Shown in pieces: positions 24,291 to 34,774 of a DNA stretch of 64,000 bases. A model generated the notes under the pieces. It searched no databases and was not told where the DNA came from. It saw only the letters and a list, made by a program, of their open reading frames with translations. Each line of letters starts with the position of its first letter. Position 1 is the first letter of the stretch. Source of the DNA: Morinoia aosen (lineage: Eukaryota; Arthropoda; Malacostraca; Amphipoda; Talitridae); contig CM059557.1 of NCBI GenBank assembly GCA_030386875.1, positions 61,272,514-61,336,513 on the forward strand, in the 5' to 3' direction. A program made the position numbers and the translations under genes.

Positions 24291-25340
24291 GTGAATACAG
24301 GTGAAAAAGGTGGCATTATAAAATTATTAGAAGACAAACTGAAGAAACCACTACACTGGTTTGTTTGTTTGCTACATGCAAATGAGCTGCCTTTGCGTCA
24401 CCTAATTAAAAACATCGATGGACAAACGGCCGGACCAAGAGGCTTCACAGGACCCATTGGCAAATGTCTACCTGACTGTGAAAAATTACCAATAGTACAG
24501 TTCACTGCCATTCCTTGTGAAGATATTTGTTTTGAAAATTTCGATCTCAGTAAAGACCAGGCTTATTTGCTGCAAATACATCGAGCCGTGTCAACAGGAG
24601 AATGTTCTCTGGAATTGGCACTTAAAAATCCAGGGAAAATGCACCATGCTAGGTGGCTTACCACCGCAAATCGGATAATACGACTGTATGTATCCGAAGG
24701 TAATCCAACCTCTTCTTTGCTGTCAATAGTAAATTACATCATGGCAGTTTATGCACCAGTTTGGTTCTCTATCAAAAGGCAACCTTCTGTAATTCATGGC
24801 GCCCAGCACTTATTTGCGTTGATAACCAAATCTCGTTCAATGACAGAGAAACATCGCAATATTGTTGAGAAAGTCATGCAAAACAATGCTTACTTTGCTC
24901 TTCCGGAAAACCTGTTGCTTGCTATGATTCATGATGAATCAGAAACAGTTCGTGAACTTGGATTTAGACGCATCCTGAAAGCAAGAGAATGTGCAGACGA
25001 AACAGTACCAAGAAAATTTAAGTTACCTAAGCTTATTTTCTCTGCTACTTCATATTTTTCTATGATTAACTGGCAAACCATCCAGCTTACAGAACCTCCA
25101 GCAACAAAAAAGATATCTACAGAAGATATCACAACTCTAATTGAATCAAAAGAATTGTCAAAGCTCATTCCCGATTTCCGTTGCCACACACAGGCAGTCG
25201 AAAGATTTATTAAACTAGTGACAGATGCCTCTACCTCTGCAGTTGGCAATGAGGCCCGTGACGGGTACATAAGAAACAGAATTGAAGGTAGAAAGAAGTT
25301 GTCAAAATTTGAAACAAAAAATCAATACAGATTGAACTAA
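24291..25340 (+). CDS. Copy C: longest open frame of an uncharacterised transposase-like family
   Basis: A 349-codon open frame. I recognise the pattern as a family found in many invertebrate genomes, usually left unnamed: a LKKPLHWFVCLLHANELPLRHL block, a P-x-GFTGPIG block, HARWLTTANRI, YAPVWF-IK, FALPENLLLAM and a C-terminal CHTQAVERF-KLVTDAS block. The histidine/arginine and the HTQAVE motif recall RNase-H-fold transposases of hAT type, but that is inference. The frame opens at GTG; from memory the family normally continues upstream with a glycine/aspartate-rich VNTG motif, and here only GHTVNTG remains before stops, so the N-terminus is probably lost or altered. The frame is otherwise uninterrupted. 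Confidence 0.6.
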   Translation: MNTGEKGGIIKLLEDKLKKPLHWFVCLLHANELPLRHLIKNIDGQTAGPRGFTGPIGKCLPDCEKLPIVQFTAIPCEDICFENFDLSKDQAYLLQIHRAVSTGECSLELALKNPGKMHHARWLTTANRIIRLYVSEGNPTSSLLSIVNYIMAVYAPVWFSIKRQPSVIHGAQHLFALITKSRSMTEKHRNIVEKVMQNNAYFALPENLLLAMIHDESETVRELGFRRILKARECADETVPRKFKLPKLIFSATSYFSMINWQTIQLTEPPATKKISTEDITTLIESKELSKLIPDFRCHTQAVERFIKLVTDASTSAVGNEARDGYIRNRIEGRKKLSKFETKNQYRLN

Positions 25341-25873
25341 ATTTGACTACATAACATGGATGGGAGGTTGGGTTGGGTAGGGTGGAACTCGACATGCAGC
25401 CACTTCCACGTAGTGAGTTCTAGATTATTTTATTGTCATTATTACCCTAATAATCGATAAAATAAACTAAGAGCTGCATATAAATCATTACACAAGAAGG
25501 TGAATCTCCACATGTAAAAATAGTGACATTCTAAAAACACTACATTTTAAAGTATTTTTTCCATTTTTCTGATCAAATGTGCAAGCAGAAGACGAAGTTT
25601 CACAGGAAAACATATTGAAATGAAATTTTAGAGCAAATTTAGTACTTTCATTTAAAACTCACCCAAAGTCAATGCGACAATTTTTTAATTTACTCCACAC
25701 TTGGAAAATATTAGCAATTTTTCTCACTTTTACAAATTTTCAATGCGCTTGTGCAACGGGAAAATTTTATCATACAGGTCTAAGATTTTGCATGAGTTAT
25801 TTTGACATGCATTCACAACTTTTCTACACTACCCATATCAGAACATTGAAAATCGTGAAAAAACGCTCCACCC
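24291..25873 (+). mobile_element. Copy C of the GGGTGGAGCG-ended element
   Basis: Coding region, then about 530 bp of 3' sequence ending at 25873 with the reverse complement of GGGTGGAGCG. Copies A and B stop at exactly the same base, marking a true element end. Just after the stop codon lies CCACCCTACC-type sequence (inverted, GGGTAGGGTGG near 25375), an internal inverted match to the end. The 5' end of the element is not identifiable. Copies B and C are in opposite orientation about 0.6 kb apart. Confidence 0.7.
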
Positions 25874-26409
25874 TAATGACCACTGCTCGGAGCTCCACTC
25901 CTTGCAAAGCTCATTGAAGTACACCCGTACTTCAAGGAGCTGGAGTGCTGCATTTCATCTGTGTCAGTCAATGCTGCACTTCATAGTTGAAAATCCAAGA
26001 CGTATTGCCACCATTGTACAGACGAGAATGTGAAACCTTTTAAGGACCTATTGTCAGCGAATTGTCTTAGAATTTGCTGCATAATGTCTACTTAAGGTCG
26101 CTCTCTTGTCCCCTGTTTGGTCGTGAGCAACAGCAATGTTCGTCTAGTCTATACAACGGCCGTTGTCGCCTTCTCACGTCTCTGATCGACTGTGCTCGTC
26201 CCAGCTCACCAGTGATCAGCCGACAAAAGAATTTTGGTCTAAGAAATTCTCGGTGCACAGCTGGGACTGCCTTTTCTTAACAACCGTGAGTTTTGTATAT
26301 ATATTTATCTTTATATTTTAGGGTATTATTTTGAGACGACGCTCCAGCTGAGGGCGGCCGAGAATTCTTTGACGTGTGAAAATTTAAAAATGGATTTAAA
26401 TATTAATCT

Positions 26410-26545
26410 GGTCTTATACCGGGAGTAAGAATGTATTCTGTCGACAGGAATGCATACCTAGAGCAAGAATTTATGCTGAGACTAGGGACGTGTAGGGGAA
26501 GAGGAGTGTTTACTGAGAGTAGGAATAAACAGAGAGCGGGGAGCA
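26410..26545. repeat. Degenerate minisatellite, left block
   Basis: Loose repeats of GAGAGTAGGAATAAA-like units. The same motif resumes at 28245-28444 and at 43717-43790, so the Tc1 relic, SINE and the large transposon appear to have landed within one repeat field. Confidence 0.5.
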
Positions 26546-26659
26546 AAATAATATGAACAAGTTGTTTAAATTACTAAATTCCAGACTTCTAAACCAAGTA
26601 CTATTACGAAAATTGAATTATATGTAAACAATAGTATAAAAAGGGTAATAACTTATCTA

Positions 26660-27480
26660 AAACCCAAAAATATTTATCAGAAAAATACAAGGCAACATGT
26701 ATAATGAATATGTGATTACAAATTTTCCCTCCACGAGTTTTTGATCGGATTCATGTGCGGGGATTAACTTGGCCTTTCTAAAATGTTCATTTTCTTCATA
26801 TTCAGCCATTCTTTGGTTTCGTTTGCAGTATGCCTTGGATCGTTGGCTTGTTGGAAAGCCCATACACGTTTCAATTTCAACAAACGAGCTTAAGGTAAAA
26901 GTTACTTCTACAGCATTTCACGATATTTCTTGTCATTCATGGTTCCTTCAATGATGTGAAGTTGATCTATCCCGGATGAGGTGAAACATCCTGTCCCCAT
27001 GATTGAGCCAGCTCCAAACTCAACAGTGGGTATGGTGCACTTGGGTTTATACTCTTCGTTTTGTTGTCTCCAAACATGGTTTGTGATGTTTCTCCCAAAT
27101 AGTTCGATTTTGGTTTCATCTGACCACAGTAAAAAGTTCCAAAAAGCTGCTGGCTTTTTCAAATGGTTGTTGGCATACTTCAGCCAGAGAAAAGATTAAA
27201 AGGTGTCCTACGAGTCTACGAGGAGTGCGGGACCGAAGACCTTCACGGTGTAGTGCCCTGCTGATCGTGTGTTGGTTGGCTTCGATTCCAGATGCCTTGA
27301 GATCATCCTTCAATTCTTCACGAGTAGTTGAGGCCTCTGCACTACTGTTCGGACCAATTTTCGAAAAGCACGGACGTTTATCTGCAGTGGCGGCAGGTTT
27401 GAGGCGTGCTGAGAGTCATACATACTCTGGCATTTTCACTTACGTAAATGGTTCCAATCGAGGCTATAGGAACACACAGC
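26660..27480 (-). pseudogene. Tc1-like transposase relic (minus strand)
   Basis: Reading 27480 to 26660 on the minus strand, the order matches a Tc1 transposase: a paired/HTH piece with REELKDDL, T-ISR-LHREGLRSR (27313-27230); SDETKIELFG with the first catalytic D, then VWR, G-GSIM-GCF (27130-26990); the NDPRHT-type second D region near 26840; and a weakened final segment about 26770-26720. At least three frame changes and stops separate the pieces. Terminal repeats were not recognised. A SINE tail abuts the 5' side. Confidence 0.75.
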
Positions 27481-27520
27481 AGTGCACATATCTTCCGATA
27501 TCCCAAACCTTTATCATGAA

Positions 27521-27521
27521 T

Positions 27522-27559
<38 letters not shown>

Positions 27560-27830
27560 AGGCATTTACGGATGCTTCATTTCCAATTCAAGCCTGATAC
27601 ATATCACCCTATACATTGGATTTTCAAATGCCTTATAACTAACAACAGGACGCCATGACGCTTTCCCCCGGTCAAGACCGGTACCCATTTCAGACACCTG
27701 GGTAGAGTGGGGTATTGTGCTTGGAATTTTTCTTCTATACCCAACAGAGAAAATCGCCACCAGCGACGGGACTCGAACCCGGGTTTGCCCGCACGGAGAC
27801 GGGTCCGAAAGCCGCACGGCTATGAGGAGC
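27521..27830 (-). mobile_element. tRNA-derived SINE with (ATT)n tail
   Basis: On the minus strand, a tRNA-like head starts at 27830 with A-box TAGCCGTGCGG (27812-27822) and B-box GGGTTCGAGTCCC (about 27767-27779), the internal RNA polymerase III promoter. A 200-bp body with GTGTCTGAAATGGGTACC follows, and the element ends in (ATT)n at 27521-27558. Layout and length fit a SINE. The body motif resembles segments shared by several invertebrate SINE families, which I cite from general memory. Open frames here are translations of the tRNA part. Confidence 0.8.
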
Positions 27831-28244
27831 ATGAAGCTTCACTATATGTTCGCGAAGGTCTTGGGTGTTGTCATTTTTCTTATTCACGCTTACGACCGTT
27901 CCGAACAAGAGCTGCTGTACCAACGACACGTTATTGGAGATAAATGCCGACGAAATTTCGCTTGCTAAATAATAGAACAAATTTCAACATTCTGGAGTAA
28001 TCCTACAATAACTTCAATGAACTAAATTAGAAATAAGAGCCAAATATTGTGAACTTTTGTTCATGAATGTATTATACATGTTCCTATATATTTTTTTCTT
28101 ATTTAATATTTGTAGGTATTAGACATATTCCTTAACCTTTTTATACTATTGGTATAAAATTGGAATGGTCCAATTCTCGTTATTGTACGTGGTTTAGAAG
28201 TGTGGAATATGACAATTTAATCAACGTGTTGTATTATACGAATA

Positions 28245-28444
28245 TATATTGCGAGTAGGAATAAATACTGAGAGTAAAATTGTACACAGAGTGTAGGAAT
28301 GTGAAGCATTAGAATGAACACAAAGAATAGGAATCAATGTGGAGAGTGGGAATGAATTCGAAAAATGGGAGTGAAGGTGAAGAGTGGGAGTGAATGCTAT
28401 GAATGGGAAACAATAGGAATAGTTGGAGTGAATGCAAAGAGTAC
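28245..28444. repeat. Degenerate minisatellite, right block (insertion target)
   Basis: Units of roughly 20-24 bp built on GAGAGTGGGAATGAAT. The 9-bp target AAATGAACA of the large transposon (28445-28453) is the last unit's edge, and related AATGAACA occurs at about 28313. Confidence 0.55.
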
Positions 28445-28610
28445 AAATGAACAACCGGCGCGCCATTTCAGAGAACCCATCTAAGATCCTTACCGAGTTA
28501 CCCTAACAAAAAGGGTAATTTCTAAACTATAAGACGTACAATCTTGAAATTAGTACCAAATTAATTGGCGTGACGAGTACAATATATTTACGTAATTGAA
28601 AAATTTTTTA

Positions 28611-29000
28611 CGCCCCTGTGGGGGGCAGAAAGAGGGCCTCTCGTGGCCCGTCAATGGTCGGCCGATTTACTCTATAAGCCTCATTTTGTGTGCGTCATAG
28701 TTTCTAAAATATTGCACCTAAAAATTTGAAATTAGTCTCACTGTAAAGATCGATTTCTTCTCCAAATGTGAGTGTATAATAAAACTCGCATACGCTCCCT
28801 GGAGGAAGATGAAGAGCAAGTTTCTCATAGCCTCTGAATGGTCGACCGATTTTTCAAAAGGCTCATTTTGTGTGCGTCATAATTTCTAAAGTATTGCACC
28901 TAAAAATTTGAAATTAGTCTCATTATAAAGATCGATTTCTTCTCCAAATGTGAGTGTATAATAAAAATCTCATACGCCCCTTGGGGGATGACAGAGACCA
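28611..29000. repeat. 183-bp subterminal tandem blocks in the left arm
   Basis: CGCYCCYTGG-type starts at 28611, 28794 and 28976 precede shared text TCATTTTGTGTGCGTCATA, TTGCACCTAAAAATTTGAAA and CTCCAAATGTGAGTGTATAA. The mirror copy is at about 43170-43560. Possibly transposase-binding arrays. Confidence 0.7.
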
Positions 29001-29530
29001 AGGTTTTTCCAACTTCTCATAGCCTCGTAATGCGCGCTGCCGAAGGCCGCGCTCACCTAAGTTATGAAGTGCTGTTTGAATTCTTTTCCATAGCCTTGTC
29101 GTTCCCCACATCGGTATTTTTTTTCTCAGTTGTAGAATAATCATTTTCATGTTTTTCTTACTCATGTAGACTTTTGTGAAGCAATATTATAAGTAGAGCT
29201 GTGCCAATGCATAACTTGCATATATGCACTCAAAGAGATATGCAGAATGTTGTGTGCGATGCAAAAAATTATCTTGTGCATTTGCAAAATCTCATTTGCA
29301 ATTACGCATATACACTATAACAGATGTAATATGCAAAGTGCTTTTTGCATATGCACAATATCATAGCACATATGGTGTCATGCGAGTGGTGCAATTTGAT
29401 TCTCCTGTTTTTAATGTAAAACTGCAAATTTGTTCCTTCATCCAGAAATTTTCTACATTTATGGGACCTCTCGCATACATGGTACTCTCGGTTAAAAGCA
29501 ACTTATCACAAGTTTTAAACGGTGCGCTAT

Positions 29531-29559
29531 GTTCAGCACCTGATCCCCAGGTGCTGAAC
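29531..29559. repeat. Perfect hairpin, 12-bp arms
   Basis: GTTCAGCACCTG, a 5-base loop, then CAGGTGCTGAAC. Repeated at about 42609-42637 in the right arm. Confidence 0.85.
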
Positions 29560-30486
29560 CTTCTTGACCTGTTCTTCAGTTGTTAAATATGGTTCATCAA
29601 TAGAATACAATAGAGGTGTCCGAACTGAATTTAATGAAGTTTGAAGTATTTCAGGATTGCATAGTGTGATAGTTTTTGTACATCTAGTGATAGTTTTCTT
29701 GTTCTCTTCTACACATAGGCCTACCTATACTTACAAAAGTGTTCAAGTGAAAATACAACTGTGAAATTTGTATCAATATCCGAAACATATGCATTCAGTG
29801 AAGTAATAATAAATTACTCTGTTGTGCTGTGCCTGTTTATTAAAAAATGAGAAGAAACTCAACAAAGTAATCCCTCTAATTCCCGAAATCAAACGAATTT
29901 CCAAAGTTTGCATCATTATAGTGATTTCGCTTTCTGGACTTAGATAAGGGCAATCAAATCTGCAATCGAGATTTAGAGATTATATACTGATTTGAATATT
30001 CCTGCAATTCTTCGTTATTCAAAACCTAATGCGAATGTTTGGTATTCTGGGATCTCCGAAATGAGAGGGATTACGTAGAGGAAAATTGTGATCATTTTTT
30101 TATAATGTTTTTTATTAATTTTCGTATTGAAATTTAGCGATATATTTCAGAATATGTAGATGATTGAAGAAGTGAACAAATTTTTTATACTATTCTAATG
30201 ATTATCATTATTCAGTAGTTACACCATGCGCAAAGTACCCCAAAGTGTAAGGAATGATACTTTCATGAATGAATTCCCAGAATATGACTCTGTGGACGGA
30301 AATCTGTACAATACTTATTGCGGGAAAACTGTTCGTTCATCGTGAAACATTATAAGAGTCTACACTGTTTTTGTCCAAATATCGGCTGAGACTTCATCTT
30401 TATCAATAACGAAGATAATCCTTTTGGTTCAGCATAAAGTTAACTAAAATTAACCATTTTCATCTACGATGAAATCAAAGAAAGCT

Positions 30487-30551
30487 GGTAGCTCGCTTTG
30501 ACTAAGTTCCCTTGTGTCAAGGTTTCGCGGGTTCGAATCCCATCGCTGCGC
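30487..30551 (+). other. tRNA-like segment in the left arm (not a functional tRNA)
   Basis: GGTAGCTCGC near the start and GGGTTCGAATCCC (30529-30541) resemble A and B boxes of a polymerase III promoter. I could not fold a convincing acceptor stem or anticodon arm. It is likely a tRNA-derived fragment captured by the element; it recurs inverted at about 41619-41683. Confidence 0.5.
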
Positions 30552-31738
30552 ATCGATTTTTGCATGGCATCCTGTGAATATTTTCATCTTTTCTTCATTA
30601 GCAGCAAATGCATGATATTTTAAATATTGAAGACTATCGTAAAGAATCATTACTTTACGGTTCAATATTTGATATATCGCACAATATCCAACTAACTGAA
30701 GCCCTTCATTCAGCAGTCGCATATTGCTTGCATATAATTGCGTGTTCAGCACGCAGGCAGGGAAGTCGGCCAATAAGTTTCATTTTCCGCCGAGTCGAAT
30801 TTCTAAACTATTGCACCTTCGAACTTCAAATAGCACGGGTCACGTCATCGACGACGAAATTAAAATTTCTTCCTTCCTTCAACATCTGAGACGAGTTGAT
30901 CGCGTGTCCGTTTTCATATCTGCCGCTTGTTTTCCGAAGGTCGTCGTTGTAACTGTTTAAAATCCAGTTTTCTTCTCGTGTTGTGAGTAGGCTTTATTTC
31001 TAACCCCACTATTTAGGCAAGCTAGCAGAAATCAGCTGGCCGTAATAGTGAGGCTAAAATTTGGGCCGCTCTCAGCCTTTATTTCAAAAAACAAAGTAGA
31101 TTCATTCCATGCTTAAGAATAGAAAGTTGCAGTTGTCTACGGTTCCTCAGATCCTGCTACGTAAACATGTTAGTATACGAATTACGCCTCATTTAATAGG
31201 GGCCAGTATTTTATGAAATCATACAATCTTTCTAAAACAGTTATATCACAAAACGCTATTAGAATACTTATAAACAATGTTAGCCAAAAATGAGCTATAC
31301 TAAACGTCGCACATCAAGAAACAAGCACACACTTAAGCCTGAAAAATGAATTTCACAGCTTGCTCATCTTATGGATGGCAATAAAATATGTTTGCAGAAA
31401 CGTATGCTGACCTTGCATACCAAAATAACTTCAATAAAGTTCAATACGCTTTTCATTCTCGTTTGAAACTAAACCGTACAGGGTACAACCCATCTGACAA
31501 CTGTTTATTATAAGCATTAGGCGATACAGTGAAACACATACACTTTGCTTACAGTATATAAGTATATTTTAATGTAACTCATTATTTAACATATGTTATT
31601 ACGAATGATGTAACTTGTCAGTGTAGAATTATGTGTTATACGGCAAATTTACATAGCTAGATGATGCGATTTGCCAATGTACTTCAAATCGACGATTTTA
31701 TCTTGGCGTCCTCTCTGCATCCACATTTTAAGCTAAAA

Positions 31739-32008
31739 TGGCTAAACGAAGTGCAAAGAGTGGAGGTAATAACAACAAACTAATCGCCCATGTTAATGAG
31801 AGATCGGAAAATGGTATTTCAGCTTAGGGGAGCAGTGCCGAGGACGTAGATGACGAAGATGACTTCTTCAACGTCGTAATGAAATCGGATGAGATGGAAA
31901 AAACGAAGAGAAGTTCGTTGAAACAAGTCGATGATTGGCTGAAACATTTTTTACAGGCAACGGTTATCGTCATTACAGTGCATAGACATTGTCACATCGA
32001 GATCACGA
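31739..32008 (+). pseudogene. Acidic open-frame relic inside the large transposon
   Basis: An ATG after AAGCTAAA opens 30 codons of basic/Asn-rich sequence to a TAG; the same frame continues for about 59 more codons with an acidic run (EDVDDEDDFF) and then DDWLKHFL. It reads like one protein N-terminus broken by a stop, but I recognise no family. TTTCAGCTTAG at the stop could instead be a splice acceptor. Confidence 0.3.
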
Positions 32009-32387
32009 ACCAGTATTAAAAGCATAGGAGTGGAATAACAAAAAAGGAATATCATATATTACAGGAGCATGTGCATGGTTTTTCTTTATGCGTCATATAG
32101 GCAATACAAATGTTCTGCACTTTTCTGTTTTCTAATTTATTTGCTATATATACGGAACTCGTATCAAAATATAGGTACTAGTTAAGTACCCTTCTCATTA
32201 TTATTAGTAAAAAATGAAATTCATTTTATTTTAGGGTGTCACAAGAAGGCGAAGTGAATCGGACACACTCCAGCACTTGTTGCCCTTGTTTCCTGTCGTA
32301 AGAAATTTAACCAGGGAAATTTTCAGCTTCATATCTCGTCTTTTACTGGTCGCGCATTTCGGTTAGTTTTGTGCTGGGCGTCAGGTT

Positions 32388-32445
32388 GTGCAGCGGTCAC
32401 TGGTATAGCGTGCAGCGGTCACTGGTATAGCGTGCAGCGGTCAAT
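32388..32445. repeat. 22-bp tandem repeat, 2.6 copies
   Basis: GTGCAGCGGTCACTGGTATAGC starts at 32388 and 32410, and a partial third copy at 32432. Confidence 0.85.
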
Positions 32446-32455
32446 GTTGTAAGGG

Positions 32456-32650
32456 CATTAGGTAGGTGAGCTCTATTTTACAATAACAAATATTTTTCTT
32501 GTTTCATGAACTTCTTCCTTAACTTAATCTTTCTATGCACCTTGTGCAATGTGCATAGATTCTGCGTTCCTTCAACTACATACTAAATGATGCCTTCATC
32601 CTTCCTCTTTTTGAACATCTTTGTTGTGGTAAAGGGAGGCTAAAACTTTC
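32456..32650 (+). repeat. Dispersed repeat family, copy 2 (partial)
   Basis: Matches the 8330-8690 copy from GTAAGGGC through TTGTTTCATGAACTTCTTCC to GGGAGGCTAAAAC, with indels and lacking the left part. Confidence 0.55.
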
Positions 32651-32819
32651 TTATATAATAATAGTAATGCTTCCATAAGATAAACCGAGCTCGCGTCTCG
32701 TAGACGACACTTGTGAATTAGACTTCTATGACGATTTTCAAATTTTCGTGTCAGCTTGTTTGCTTTTTGCTTTTTCACCGGACTTATTGCGGAAATTTAG
32801 CTTTCACTCATCTTATGGT

Positions 32820-32930
32820 GCCTTATGAGGTGAGTAGAGGTTTGAGTGGTGCCTTATGGCGCCACTCACCCCTCTACAGCGAGGCACCACTCACCTCTCT
32901 ACAGTGAGAGACCACTCACCCCTCTGCGAG
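32820..32930. repeat. Inverted and direct GAGTGGTGCC / GGCGCCACTCACC repeats
   Basis: CCACTCACCYCTCTACAG recurs three times (about 32872, 32887 and 32910), facing two inverted GGTGAGTAGAGG/TGAGTGGTGCC copies at 32828-32860. Small foldback. Confidence 0.6.
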
Positions 32931-33272
32931 TACTGTGCATACGACACTCCGCAATCGCAATATATCTATCCTGAAGCTGCTTGGCTCTACTGCCTTCATC
33001 TGATGGCAGGGCAGTGTTTACCATCGTTATGGTTTGTTGTGGTCATGACATTATAAGAGCTGTGCTTACTTCGCACTCGCACAAGCACTGCTTAGGTGTC
33101 GTGAGAGCGGTCGGTGACATGTTCGTGAGACATTAAATGTCTAGTACCGTTAAAGCTGCCTTCGTGTAAGGTTCAAGTTCTATTAGCTACTGTAATTTTC
33201 CATACTAAAAGAGTGACAGAATTTTTTTTAACGAAAAACGACAATCTGTAAAGTGACAAATAAGCAATAAAC

Positions 33273-33809
33273 ATGGAGAGTGAAATACAGTTCTTGAAAA
33301 CGATTGAAAGCAATAGTGTCGATTTCAAAGTAGATATTTACAGGAAAATCATTTCGGAATTTCGTTATAGAAGATCTAATAAAGAAATAGTTAGATTCCA
33401 AAGGTTAGAAAAATCCAGCGCAGAATACAACTTCCAGATTCATAGAATTTTACGAGTGAGTATTATTATTGAGAGCTTATAATTCAATTTTTAACATAGG
33501 GTGCATTATCAGTCCTTGTTCTATTTTTTCCCCGTTTATCTTTCTCGCTGATTCCCTCTCAATTTATTCCGTTGATCTGTGCGGGAGAACAAATCAAAGG
33601 AAAAGCTAAAGACAACATTTGAGCCGCACGTATTGAACCATATCGTACTCTCGCTATTTAAATTTGTAATATAGCTATTTTGATCGAGCTCACAGATTAC
33701 GATGAATTTTATATTATGCAATATAAATATACTGATTTAATTTAATATATTTTCGTTTTAGACGTGTGAGCAACGCTATGTTTTTGGCCGACCCATCTGC
33801 ACTTCATAA
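33273..33809 (+). CDS. Candidate two-exon gene carried inside the large transposon
   Basis: ATG at 33273 after CAATAAAC opens a 61-codon exon (33273-33455) ending exactly at CGA|GTGAGTATT, a strong donor. A strong acceptor, TATATTTTCGTTTTAG, precedes 33762; the frame continues for 15 codons (TCEQRYVFGR...) to TAA at 33807-33809. The predicted 76-residue protein is charged and probably helical; I recognise no family. Both splice sites and the phase agree, but the gene is short and could still be chance. It might be a second transposon protein or captured host sequence. Confidence 0.4.
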
Positions 33810-34774
33810 ATAATTTTTTTGTGACTCAACAAAGTAACATGTAAAGTGTGTGTCTGTATCTGTGTGTGTATGCAGCTCTGTTACTTAGTGTAAATGTTAT
33901 TGTGTGGTGGTTTGATTGCTAGAATTAAGGTGTATGTGTACGTATGGCTTCGAAATTCAGAGATGGTGTTCTCAGTTTTCCTCCCTTACGGTGGTATTTT
34001 CGTTAATCAGTTCAACAGTTTTTAATTGCGAAAAACGGCTGTTTCATTCCTTCAATCCCGACACGTTTAAATTTATTGAGTTAAATATTTTCCTTTGAAC
34101 TTTCGAGGATGTGCATTGGTGATTTCATATTTATAGAAGCTAGGAAATTGATGTTTCGATTTTTAAGTATATTTTTTACTTTCGTGATTTTCAGACTTCA
34201 CTTAGTTTAGACAAACGAAAGTTTTCAGATCGAAACGGCGTTTCTTCTTTAAATCTGAGCATAGGTATGATAAGCCTCACAGTAGCATTTTAAAGAATAA
34301 TGCTGAAACACATTCAAATCACGAAAATGTCAATCTTCGATCAGTGTCTTTTTTAGTGTTCAATATTTTTTAGTGTTTACTTTTCTTGAACAGTACTCTG
34401 CCTACCTCTTATACTCCGCTTTCTGTAATGTCGCATTACAACTCACTAAGAAAGGATATATGTCACAAAACACTTATAATTAAAAGATATTCTCGAGACT
34501 GGAAACGAGACTGGAAATCATTCTCGAGACTGGAAATCATCATGAGCAAAAAAACAAATTTAAGTGAAAAGACATGAAATGAATGACATTGATGATAACT
34601 TGAAAAAATAACCCTAAAAACTACCGCTTAACGCTTGATAACGGAAAAGAACTAAAGTGGTTGTTTAGAATTGGATTAATTTTTAGAATGAATTAAGACT
34701 CTAAAATTATGAAATTGGTGGCAAATTCAGTTCTGGTGAGGATTTTAAAATCTAGTCTTCGAACTCAGCTGTTA

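Larger units (their letters stand above)
28454..31421. repeat. Left terminal inverted repeat (2,968 bp) of the large transposon
   Basis: Contains, in order: GGCGCGCC tip palindrome; three blocks of about 183 bp starting at 28611, 28794 and 28976; a cluster of TTGCAT/ATGCAA motifs (29200-29365); a perfect 12-bp-arm hairpin (29531-29559); a tRNA-like segment (30487-30551). Inner boundary is TTGCATACC at 31421. The 107- and 93-codon frames near 30450-30960 occur in both arms and look non-coding. Confidence 0.92.

Noticed and set aside
27767-27830. Functional tRNA gene
   Set aside because: tRNA-like head is continuous with a SINE body and an (ATT)n tail.
30487-30551. Functional tRNA gene
   Set aside because: B-box is good but I cannot form a proper acceptor stem, D-arm and anticodon arm.
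30450-30960. 107- and 93-codon frames in the transposon arms (also 41206-41716)
   Set aside because: Identical in both arms only because of the inverted repeat; part is translation of a tRNA-like B box (the familiar RWDSNPR artefact).
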